Assembly: GCA_963971405.1 (NCBI GenBank)
Contig: OZ020485.1
Location: 39,801,469-39,865,468 of the forward strand
Length of the DNA stretch: 64,000 nucleotides
DNA from: Psococerastis gibbosa
Taxonomy: Eukaryota > Arthropoda > Insecta > Psocodea > Psocidae
Direction of reading: 5' to 3'
Under the pieces are notes generated by a model. The model worked only from the letters and a program-made list of their open reading frames with translations. It searched no databases and was not told the DNA's origin. The translations under genes and the position numbers were made by a program. Positions 44,959 to 54,012 of the stretch are shown in pieces; position 1 is the stretch's first letter; every line of letters begins with the position of its first letter.

Positions 44959-45846
44959 ATTGCTTTCCAATTTATACGTAGTATAAGGAAAGCTATGTGA
45001 TGGTCGAAATTTTCGATTCCGATATTTCAATGGATTTACACGTTTTGAGGTCCCAGGAACCCAAAAAAGTGGTTTTTACGAAATGTCTGTCTGTCACTCT
45101 GTCTGTATGTATGTCTGTTTGTTCATCGATTTCCGGGCAAAATACTCAGCTAATTTTGATGAAATTTTGCATATAAGTTCACAAAAATCATACCTCGAAA
45201 TAACTTTTTTTAATTTGGGTCTAACTCAATTGGGGGGGGGGGGAGGGTTATTCTCATAAAACTAAAAAAAAACGTCTAAATAATTATTTCACAGAAACGG
45301 CTCCAACGATTTCTTATTTATTTTAAATTCACATTGTATATTGTAGTCGTTATTAATGTTAACAAAATGCGGGGAGTCGCTTGCGCCTTGATAGTTTGCT
45401 TCTGGGGGTAAAAAAATTAAAATAACTCAATTTTCATGAGAAATGACTAAAAAATCATTTTTCTGCGAAACCTTTCTATCGATGACTTCTACCTTCAGGT
45501 ATGTTTTAGGTGTTTAATAGGGTAACAAAAACGGACAGGTTGTATTCCCAAAAAAATATTTGCTCCTGTGAAAAAAATTATTTTTTGAGAAATTATGGAA
45601 AATTCACGCTCCAAAACATTACGTGCCATGTGTCATTGTAACTACTGTTACAATGTATTGGTCTGTTCGTTCCAGAATAAGCAATTAAGTTTTAAGGGGT
45701 TTTTAATATATTGAGGTGGACCCCCGCCCCCCCCCCCCCTCGAGGGATCTGAAATTTAACAATAGGGAAATTATTTCCTATGAAAATACACATCTACTAA
45801 TTTACAAATTGGAAAGCATGTTCGAGTAAACTCGGACCGGTTCTTT
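44959..45846 (+). mobile_element. HP1 element, full-length copy, 888 bp
   Basis: Same ends as 13157-14006: ATTGCTTTCCAATTTATACG at the start, AAATTGGAAAGCATG then GTTCGAGTAAACTCGGACC and GGTTCTTT at the close. Internal order matches throughout, including CTTGATAGTTTGCTTCTGGG and TTTCTATCGATGACTTCTAC. The small hairpin GTTCGAGT..ACTCGGAC is conserved. Confidence 0.8.
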
Positions 45847-45859
45847 AGTAGCGGCGGCT

Positions 45860-46045
45860 ATTTGTCCCATCACATAGTCATCATCGGGCTACTGGGGCTT
45901 TTTCTAGACATGCCTGCACCACCAGACTTGCCACCAAACCCTCCGATTATGCCGCTGTTTGGTCGGGGCCTGCTTATTTGTTATATTCGCAGCTAGCCAC
46001 CATATCTAATGGCCTTTTCGGTATACGCCACCTGCGACCCCGCTA
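45860..46045 (-). mobile_element. Retroposon E copy, without tail
   Basis: On the minus strand GTGGCTAGCTGCGAATATAA and CAAATAAGCAGGCCCCGACC align with 9010-9180. The GCCATGAT tail is absent. It is interrupted near its 5' side by the MITE at 46057. Confidence 0.62.
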
Positions 46046-46056
46046 ATAGCCTACAG

Positions 46057-46228
46057 CAGGGACGGTTTCAGAAAAAGTTTTCGGGGGGGCGGTGACCTGA
46101 AAAATATCGCGTTTCCCTTACTTGAGTAACAATTTCTCTTCATTTCCTCCAAAAGTCCATTCTATCTAGTATAAAGTTATTTTTCTCGGGGGGGGGGGGG
46201 CGACCGCCCCCCCAAGGATCCGTCCCTG
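46057..46228. mobile_element. hAT-like MITE, 172 bp, TSD GCCTACAG
   Basis: CAGGGACGGTTTCAG at the left and, reverse complemented, CAGGGACGGATCCTTGGG at the right. Exact TSDs lie at 46049-46056 and 46229-46236. The interior CCAAAAGTCCATTCTATCTA also occurs at 51696-51715. Confidence 0.9.
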
Positions 46229-46432
46229 GCCTACAGCTGAGTCCTATAAATTATTATACAATAGTATCAGGCTGTAATAATACAATGGTTATTATAATCT
46301 TCTACCCATGTGCGGGTTCTGTGTCTGGCTAAAAAAAATAAGGTTAAGTATACGGTACATGTCAAATAAAATATAAATGAAAAAAATATAGAACATTTTG
46401 AAAAAATGAAATTATTGTTCTTATACAATATT

Positions 46433-46512
46433 TTTTTTTCTTTTTATTTATTTATTTTTTATTTTTATTTTTTTTTCTCGCTTCTCGGCCTTATGGCTAA
46501 GATCAAAGTGTT
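46433..46512. mobile_element. 80-bp T-rich + U2 insert with 12-bp TSD
   Basis: Within the first unit the sequence TTATACAATATT occurs directly before (46421-46432) and after (46513-46524) a block of T-rich DNA followed by the U2 fragment. Units without the insert have a single TTATACAATATT, so this is an insertion with target duplication. Read on the minus strand it is antisense U2 followed by an A-rich tail. Confidence 0.78.
46478..46511 (+). pseudogene. U2 snRNA 5' fragment, nucleotides ~2-35 (copy 1)
   Basis: TCGCTTCTCGGCCTTATGGC followed by TAAGATCAAAGTGT matches the first 35 nucleotides of arthropod U2 snRNA as I know it, apparently without mismatch. The branch-site pairing region is cut off (GTAGTA is replaced by GTTTTA), and the Sm site and stem-loops III-IV are absent, so it cannot act in splicing. 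Confidence 0.9.
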
Positions 46513-46839
46513 TTATACAATATTATTATTATTGCATAATGTGCGGTTTCTGTGTCAGGCTAAAAAAAATAAGGTTAAGTATACGGTACAATTCAAATAA
46601 AATAGAAATGAAAAAAAAATAGAACATTTTGAAAAAATGAAATTATTGTTCATATGCAATATTATTAATATTGTATAATGTGCGGTTTCTGTGTCTGGCT
46701 AAAAAAAATAAGGTTAAGTATACGGTACATGTCAAATAAAATATAAATGAAAAAAAAATAGAACATTTTGAAAAAATGAAATTATTGTTCTTACACAATT
46801 TTTTATTTTTTTATTTTTTTATTTTTTATTTTTTTTTTC

Positions 46840-46873
46840 TCGCTTCTCGGCCTTATGGCTAAGATCAAAGTGT
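46840..46873 (+). pseudogene. U2 snRNA 5' fragment (copy 2)
   Basis: Identical to 46478-46511, with the same T-rich block before it and TTATACAATATT after it. The left target copy is diverged (TTACACAATT). Identity of insert and position shows it arose by duplication of a two-unit segment. Confidence 0.9.
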
Positions 46874-47327
46874 TTTATACAATATTATTAATATTGTATA
46901 ATGTGCGGTTTCTGTGTCTGGCTAAAAAAAATAAGGTTAAGTATACGGTACATGTCAAATAAAATATAAATGAAAAAAAATAGAACATTTTGATAAAATG
47001 AAACTATTGTTCTTACACAATATAATTATTATTGTCTAATGTGCGGTTTCTGTGTCATTCTAAAAAAATAAGGTTAAGTATACGGTACATTTCAAATAAA
47101 ATATAAATGAAAAAAATAGAAATTTTGAAAAAATGAAATTATTGTTCTTATACAATATAATTATTATTGTCTAATGTGCGGTTTCTGTGTCAGGCTAAAA
47201 AAATAAGGTTAAGTATACGGTACATTTCAAATAAAATATAAATGGAAAAAAATAGAACATTTTGAAAAAATGAAATTATTGTTCTTATACAATATTATTA
47301 TTATTGTATAATAATAATAATAATAAA

Positions 47328-47515
47328 TAAATAACGTTTAATATGCCAACAGCAGATTAATCAGATCCACAACGAAGGCATAATTTACATTTTCACATCA
47401 AAATTTACAACTTATAATTATTGATTTTATTAAAGCGTTAAGCAATTGTCAGATTCATATAACCCCGTAAACAAATTTTAAAAAGAGGTAGGTAGGCTGG
47501 AAAAGGGTTCTAGAT
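47328..47515 (-). mobile_element. Fragment of the 63247-63785 element
   Basis: CGTTTAATATGCCAACAGCA, CAACGAAGGCAT, CCCCGTAAACAAATT and GAGGTAGGTAGGCTGGAAAA align with the reverse complement of about 63335-63510. The terminal repeats are missing. Confidence 0.7.
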
Positions 47516-48334
47516 CACCATATCCGTTGGCAAGGACGGAATGTAAAATACTTATCTAGTCCATTTTGGCAAAGCAAAACTAATGTACACCATGAGACCC
47601 ATGCCTCTAATGACATCACAACAGGCAATGTAAGTTCAACTAACCCTTTGCTAAATGATACATCGGGAGCATGAAGAAAAGTAGATAGATGCACAGTAGG
47701 TCAACAATATTGTTGAAAGCTTGGGGCCAATTAATTAGTGATAGCAATCTGAGGGTTGTAAAAAAGAAACCGACCCTCAGATTGGTTTCAAATTTCACAT
47801 TCTTGATCAGTGTGCCATGTGTTTCACGGGATGCCGTACACCCTTCCTATTGTAATTTGTTTTCAAATTCTTTTCTCTCTCTCCCTCACCCACGGTTCGT
47901 GTCATCATGGATGTATGTCACTATCTTGTAAACCCAACCGTAAGGATTCTACTATTCTACTATATACTGTAGTACTACAGATAACCGGAAACTAATTCAA
48001 TCACACAATAATATTATTGTTATTATTATTATTAATGGCTTTTAAACTAAAATGCTACATCGCTTTACTTAATCTTAAAAATATTTTACTTTAATTTTTA
48101 ATTTTAAATAGTAGGTACGTAATTGATTTGAAATTAAAACTATAGATTCTTTGCTAACACAGACGTGAAACAGACAACATGTTGCATAATCTACAGCATT
48201 AACTGTGCCCCAATAAGTTTTTTAACTTCGGGGGCCCACTAAAAAAAAGTAAAAAAGGGGGCCCACATGATTTTTATATTAAGTTATAGTATTATGTGGG
48301 TGTATTAATAGCGATTTATAAATATATTCCTTCA
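47516..48334. other. Unassigned stretch
   Basis: No repeat family recognised apart from a short AT-rich simple tract near 48008-48035. Confidence 0.35.
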
Positions 48335-49797
48335 CTGCAGTTAAAGTGGAGTGCCGTAAGCTACATACCTCGGAATCCAGGGACAGACCATGAATATTTA
48401 TAAAAACTTTGAAAATGTTTTGTTAGTAGTATATAGAAAAATATTTAAACCTTTTTTTTTGCCCTCTTTCAATTTTCAATTACAGGGTGTGGCAGCATAA
48501 CTTGATTTTTTGTAATGCGCGCCATTCGGTCGGTTTATGTCGTAGCGGAGTGTTAGTGGTCTCGTTCGAGAGGCGGGACTATACACTTTTGACATAGGCC
48601 TACATAGTTTCGAAGATCAAAACATTTAGATCACGTCGCCCATTCTCGATACATTGAGTATTAGTGGAGCGCCGTAACGCAAAACAATGGAAAAGCCGCG
48701 GAATTCAGGGACAGTCCATGAATATTTATAAAAACTTTGAAAATGTTTTGTTAGTAGTATATAGAAAAATATTTAAACCTTTTTTTTCTTTTTGCCCGCT
48801 TTCAATTTTCAATTGCAGGGTGTGGCAGCATAACTTGATTTTTTGTAATGCGCGCCATTTGGTCGGTTTATGTCGTAGCGGAGTGTTAGTGGTCTCGTTC
48901 GAGAGGCGGGACTTATACACTTTTGTCATAGGCCTACATAGTTTCGATGATCAAAACATTTAGATCATGTCCCCCATTCTCGATACATTGAGTATTAGTG
49001 GAGCGCCGTAACGCAAAACAATGGAAAAGCCGCGGAATTCAGGGACAGTCCATGAATATTTATAAAAACTTCGAAAATGTGTTTTTAATACTATATAGGT
49101 ATAGATGAATGTTAAAAAAAATTTGGCCCTCTCTCAATTTTTACCTACAGGGTGTGGCAGCGTAAATTCCTGTTTTGAAATGCGCCCCATTCGGTCGGTT
49201 TATGTCGTAACGGAGTGTTAGTGGTCTCGTTCGAGAGGCGGGACTATAAAGTTCTGTCTTACACAGTTTTGAAGATCAAAACATTAAGATCACGTCTTCC
49301 CATCTCGATACTTTGAGTATTAGTGGAGCGCCGTGAGTAAAAAAAAACATTGTAACCCTGTAGTTTTACATTGAGAGGGGGCAAAAGGTTTTTATAAATA
49401 TTCATGTACTGTCCCTGAATTCCGAGGTTTTTCTATTTTTTGTGTTACGGCGCTCCACTGATACTCAATGTATCGAGAATGGGGGACGTGATCTAAGTGT
49501 TTTGATCTTCGAAACTATGTAGGCCTATGACAAAAGTGTATAGTCCCGCCTCTCGAATGAGACACACAAACACTCCGCACTACGACATCAACCGACCGAA
49601 TGGCGCGCATTATTACATAAAAGGAGGTTATACTGCCACACCTTGTAGTTAAAAATTAAGAGCGGGCAATTTTTTTTTAAACATTTTTCGATATACTATT
49701 AACAACACATTTTCAAAATTTTTATAAATATTTATGGACTGTCCCTGGATTCCGAGATTTAACAATTTTTTTGTCTAATTGCACTCCGCTATTAAAG
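48335..49797. repeat. Inverted array: three ~330-bp units facing one inverted unit
   Basis: CATGAATATTTATAAAAACT marks units at 48389, 48717 and 49051 (spacings 328 and 334). Each contains AGGGTGTGGCAGC, CGGTCGGTTTATGTCGTA, GTTAGTGGTCTCGTTCGAGA and GGCGGGACT. From about 49370 to 49797 the same blocks run in reverse complement. The outer ends mirror each other (GGAGTGC then TCGGAATCCAGGGACAG). GTAGCGGAGTGTTAGTGG and CGTTCGAGAGG look faintly like polymerase III A and B boxes but are only about 25 bp apart. No coding frame. Confidence 0.88.
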
Positions 49798-50257
49798 AAA
49801 TATAGACAAGTAGGTACGGTATCCTATGTAGCCAAAAGCTCTCCACTATCATGTCAACTGTATGGTAAACTTTCAAAGAAGAAATAACAACTTTCACAGG
49901 GAAACATCAGTTATTATGGTAACGGCCAATGGTAATGTTTATTCCGATGTCTTTCTATATGCAGTTACCAAAGTTTGATATTGAAGAATGCAAAAGTTCG
50001 ATAGAAATTTTTGAGACGCCACGTAGGTACTGGAAATAAGATTTGAAAACTGTTATAAGACTTCTGTTATGCTTTGTATGTAACTCAAACTAAATCAAAT
50101 ATTAAAATTGCAGTTATACTTGAATGGGTTTAACTTATATACGTGTCTTTATCATATTTAAGTGCCATTATGTCTGTAGCTGGTGAACTTGAATTTACCG
50201 TAAAGGGAAACTTCTTACTAGGCACCATAAATAATTAGGCATGCGATGGACCCAGTA

Positions 50258-50497
50258 GTAGTATGGTTTGACACAGTCCCAGGCCACGGTGTGGGCCCAT
50301 AGGACTCCAGTGGACCTCCTGATTATAGTGGATTCCGAACCACTTGGGAAACACAGTGAAGTCACACGACTAGGTTTGAGGTGACCAGGACAAGTCCTAC
50401 CATGTTTCCCTACCGGCACTGTGCACACGACCAATTTATCTGCAGCTTTGAACCTGCTCTGGTCCGCTAGATTCAACTTGGTATGGCGGCCGGCTAC
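50258..50497 (-). mobile_element. SINE-T copy 3, 8-bp TSD
   Basis: Minus strand: GCCGGCCGCCATACCAAGTT at the 5' end and GTGGCCTGGGACTGTGTC with a short ACT tail at the 3' end. ACCCAGTA is found at 50250-50257 and 50498-50505. Confidence 0.82.
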
Positions 50498-50505
50498 ACC
50501 CAGTA

Positions 50506-51480
50506 AAGTAAGTGTTATCAATTTAATTTCTCGTAATTTTTAAGTGAATTAACGATCAATTTAAAAATTCTATTAGGCCTATTGCAAAATTGATTGAAGT
50601 TTCTTTCCAAAATCATTGAGTCTTCAAGAATAAAAGAAGTCCATATATTGCCTTTATAGTTAGAGTATCTCACAGCGAGCAGCAAAATGTTCGTGAAAAA
50701 CGACTTATCAACGTGCGCGTCAGCGCGCGAGCCAAGTTCCTACACACCCCCGACATCATATAATTTATTTGTTAAAAAATATAATTTTTTCGCACTATAA
50801 CTATTAAGGCACAGATTTATTATTATATATTTATTAAAATATATAATTATTTTTATATTAATATATTTATTAAAATATTTAGTAAAAAAAATGATGCCCT
50901 ACTTTTTACGAAATTAATTATTTGTTGGTCAGATGGTCTGATTAAAAATTCATATAAAATACAATCTATCTCAAAACTAAGAATAATTACCCGACTGAAT
51001 TACTATTGTTAGACTTCACGCCTATAGCAATAGCTCAACCTAATATATTATACATATATCATTGTCTAAAATAATACAAAACAGTGGAATGGTGAGTGGA
51101 TCAACAACCCCCCTCCGCCCCCGCAGGATTATATAACCGCGCTTACAACAGCAAATAAACTTTATTGACGAAGCGTTCATGGACCGGTAAACTTGCGAAT
51201 TGAGAAGGAGTGTTATTGGTTATTGCGCAAAGTTGTAACCAAAGCCAAAAGGAGCCTCAGCAATCCCAGCTGAGTAATATTGAGGGGAGTCATTAAAGCC
51301 TTCCAATATCGATATATCCCACGGGGTCTCTAACTCCCGGGTTTACATTTCAATGGGGGGTGAAACGAGGATGAGGGCCGGAAATGAGCCGGCTCCAAAA
51401 AAAATTACAATACGCCACGCTCCTTCAGAATGTTTAGATTTTTTATAATTATTTACTATTTGTCATTTTTGATAATATGA
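50506..51480. other. Unassigned AT-rich stretch
   Basis: Contains a small CG-rich palindrome (CGTGCGCGTCAGCGCGCG at 50713-50730) in otherwise AT-rich DNA. No gene seen. Confidence 0.35.
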
Positions 51481-51481
51481 G

Positions 51482-51765
51482 TAAGGCCGTAACCAGGCCC
51501 GTACCCAAGGGGGGGGGGGCAAGGGGGCCATAGCCCCCCCTAAATTTGATAAAAAATAATAAACAATGTAAGAATTTTAGCTTATTCGAACCCACGATCT
51601 ACGCCTAACCGGGGCGCAGTCTTAACCGCTGGACCAAAACTCTGAAAAATATCGCGATTCTTTTACTTGAGTAAGAAATAATGCTTTTAATTTCCTCCAA
51701 AAGTCCATTCTATCTAGCATAAAGCTATTTCTCTCGGGGGGAGGTGAGGGGCGGCCGCCCAAGTA
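51482..51765. mobile_element. Composite hAT-like MITE with tRNA-like segment
   Basis: The left end TAAGGCCGTAACCAGG is followed by a second similar motif, GGCCCGTACCCAAGG, suggesting two nested termini. The right half (CCAAAAGTCCATTCTATCTA) equals the interior of 46057-46228. Between them lies a tRNA-like segment. Confidence 0.5.
51577..51640 (-). other. tRNA-derived fragment (A and B box-like)
   Basis: The minus strand reads GGTCCAGCGGTTAAGACTGC (D-arm and A-box-like), then GGCGTAGATCGTGGGTTCGA (T-arm and B-box start). The acceptor stem cannot be formed, so this is a SINE head or tRNA relic rather than a gene. Confidence 0.55.
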
Positions 51766-52004
51766 ACATAGCCTATATACGTTGTGGGTACCCTGCAAAT
51801 GGGGAGGGTTTTGATAAAATAATACAAACTAGTGGGGTTTTTCGCAATTTGATTGTTGATATCTAGCAGTAAAGCATAGGTTTTACCTTTAATGATTCAT
51901 AAAACTGCAAAAAGTGGGCGTCTACTAAAAAATTTTTAATTACATGTTTTGTAAAAATAAAATAACAGTGGGATTTTTGCATTTTGATTTTTTATAGCAG
52001 AAAG

Positions 52005-52159
52005 CATGGCCGTGCCCAGGGGGGCGACCCCCCCCCCCAAATAAATTTTTGTATGTTAATCTGTATGGCTTGAAGAATTTATCCATTAATTCATTAATAA
52101 ATTACGTAAATGTTTTTTTGGACCCCCCCCCCAAAAATGAAAACCTGGGCACGGCCTTG
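52005..52159. mobile_element. hAT-like MITE, 155 bp, TSD GCAGAAAG
   Basis: CATGGCCGTGCCCAGG at the left and, reverse complemented, CAAGGCCGTGCCCAGG at the right (15 of 16). Exact TSDs lie at 51997-52004 and 52160-52167. Same family as 15712-15849. Confidence 0.9.
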
Positions 52160-52289
52160 GCAGAAAGGTTTCAATTCAGATCACTTCATATAAACTGCAA
52201 ATAGGAATCTCAGTGCCTTTACTAATTGATAAAATATAGGAAAGCATGGGTAAGTTGACTCGTACCAGATCGTTTATAAATAATAAAAA

Positions 52290-52600
52290 ATAATAATTAA
52301 TATTGGCTTTTGTTCTATTACTAAGCCAACCTAGCGGAAGTAGGGCTATAAGCCCTCTCTTACACTCAACTAGGAAAGCCCGGGACCGCCAGCTTGACAT
52401 GCCCTCCAAAGCATGGGCAGAAAATGTAGGAAGTGTGGAGTTAGGGCTATAAGCCCTCTCTTACAATCAACTAGGAAAACCCGGGACCACCAGCTTTACA
52501 TGCCCTCCGAAGCATGGCCAGAAAATGTAACAAGTGTGGGAATCGAACCAACAACCTAGCGGGTGAAAGTCAGAGTCTACCACTACTCTACATGTCCCCA
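52290..52600 (-). mobile_element. SINE-A copy with 101-bp internal duplication
   Basis: The body block (TAGGGCTATAAGCCCTCTCT through GGCAGAAAATGTA) appears twice, at about 52341 and 52442, followed by a single tRNA-like head (GGTTCGATTCC B box, minus strand). A tandem duplication inside the SINE, or a SINE inserted next to a truncated one, would give this. Confidence 0.78.
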
Positions 52601-52724
52601 TGTCCATGTTTATGTTTCAGACGATTCTGCAAAAGAGATGGCCGATCACTGGACTGTGTCGACGGCATCGAGAGCTTCGACATTTTGTATACGGTACTGT
52701 ATTAAACAGTACATGATTATACAT

Positions 52725-52860
52725 ATACAAGACCGGAGTCATGCCCCACCTGTAGACTGTAGACAAAACCATTCTAAAACACCCATGACTTCCACACACA
52801 CACACACACACACACCGACCGGCGCAAAAACTCGAAAGAGTCCCGCGCCTTTAAAAAAAA
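52725..52860. repeat. Module pair D, arrangement 2
   Basis: GACCGGAGTCATGCCCCACC and TAGACTGTAGACAAAA lie in the same orientation as at 21841-21900. The neighbouring module (CATGACTTCC, (CA)n, CCGACCGGCGCAAA, CTCGAAAGAGTCCCGCGCC) is inverted relative to 21750-21830. Confidence 0.75.
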
Positions 52861-53009
52861 AAAAAAAAAAAAAAGTACATGATTTTGAAACACAGCAACT
52901 TATAGGTGTAATTATTATAAGAACTCATTAAAAAAAACGTTACAAAATTAGAATCAAATGTCTTTACTATAAGAAGATTGCATTAAAGTTAAATTATACG
53001 CAACAGTAG

Positions 53010-53345
53010 TAGTAGGATTTAGTAGTCGGGACCCAGGCCACAATTTGAATCCATAGGTCCCCCAGTCGCACTATAGTCGAGCCCCACTGCTTCTGCGAAT
53101 CTCGCCATGGCGGCATGGCCCCGGGTCGTCAGTAGCAATATAGTGCACTCCAGATGTTCGAGTCTTGGGCGCCAGATTATATGGCACTCGACGATTATGT
53201 GCCATCCACTTTCGACCTCCATCGCACAATGTCGGAAAATATTATTGTCCACTTGCACGCCAATCCGGGCGAGGTGATGCCTGAAATTCCCGTGACCAGT
53301 GAGCAGGGATATCACCTGTATGTATGCAACATAGGCTAAGAACGT
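53010..53345 (-). pseudogene. LINE ORF2 C-terminus and 3' end with ACT tail
   Basis: The minus strand reads LLTGHGNFRHHLARIGVQVD, NNIFRHCAMEVESGWHIIVE, then CHIIWRPRLEHLECTI, and ends GPMDSNCGLGPDY. This is the C-terminal zinc-knuckle region of a Jockey-, R1- or I-like ORF2. The first cysteine of the knuckle is phenylalanine here (it is cysteine at 34660). The frame is open for 111 codons. The 3' end GTGGCCTGGGTCCCG plus ACTACT repeats is shared with SINE-T. Confidence 0.85.
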
Positions 53346-53929
53346 AATATTCACCAGATAGAGTGCGAAACCAAAGTTGAAGCCTCAGTCCCTCTCTTTA
53401 AAAATTTTCGAGCAAAAGTTATCGCTCCAAGATTCATAAAGAAATTGCTTGCTTAGTAAAAAGAAGGTGGCCCTGCTCTTATATTCTGTCAAAGTGTCCG
53501 TACCATCAACAACGAAGCTTCAAATAAAAGTAAACTTAAGACGTTGAGCTGTGCTGGGGCTGGTATCGATTGACTTGTGGGAGATGTTTTTGGAGCTCAA
53601 GAGGTAAAACGAAGAAATGAAGAGTGACGCTCTGGGTTTTGGAAGATTCTCTTTCAGCAGCGAGAAATGAGTATTGGAAAGCAATTTAACGGATATTTCG
53701 GCTCATTGGTTGACAAGTCAGCTGTAATCAGCACATTCCCAGATAGTAATGGACTGGGAAATCCAGAGGCCCATCCAAGCTGCTGAATATTAAGATTGCG
53801 CATGACAAACGACTGGTTTGCTTATTAGGGGTATACACAGCGTTGGTAGAAAAGGGAAAAAAGGAAAATGGGAAAATAGAGAAATAACTCAGTGTGAGGA
53901 TACCTCCATAGAAATAAAGAAATATAAAT

Positions 53930-54012
53930 AAATAAGGACGTTTTATTGTTTCTATTAATAAGCCAACCTAGCGGAGTTAATAAAGCCCTCTCTTACACTC
54001 AACTAGGAAGGA
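53930..54012 (-). mobile_element. SINE-A fragment, tail half
   Basis: AATAAGCCAACCTAGCGGAG and CTCTCTTACACTCAACTAGG only; the promoter half is absent. Confidence 0.72.

Larger units (their letters stand above)
46300..47325 (+). repeat. Tandem array, ~138-bp unit, six units, two with U2 inserts
   Basis: Each unit carries TGCGGTTTCTGTGTC, AATAAGGTTAAGTATACGGT, GTCAAATAAAATATAAATG and GAAATTATTGTTCTTA. Unit starts (TGCGG) lie at about 46311, 46542, 46681, 46904, 47042 and 47177. Spacings are about 230, 139, 223, 138 and 135, so the first and third intervals are longer because of the U2-bearing insert. The array ends in an AAT microsatellite. No ORF spans it. Confidence 0.9.

Noticed and set aside
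46478-46511. Functional U2 snRNA gene
   Set aside because: Only the first ~35 nucleotides are present. The branch-site pairing region, Sm site and 3' stem-loops are missing.
51577-51640. tRNA gene on the minus strand
   Set aside because: The A- and B-box-like segments are spaced about right, but the T-arm ends in AATAAG instead of closing and no acceptor stem forms.
52563-52931. 122-codon plus-strand ORF with histidine-threonine and lysine runs
   Set aside because: It crosses a SINE-A end, a (CA)n microsatellite and a poly-A tract; the runs are simple-sequence translation.
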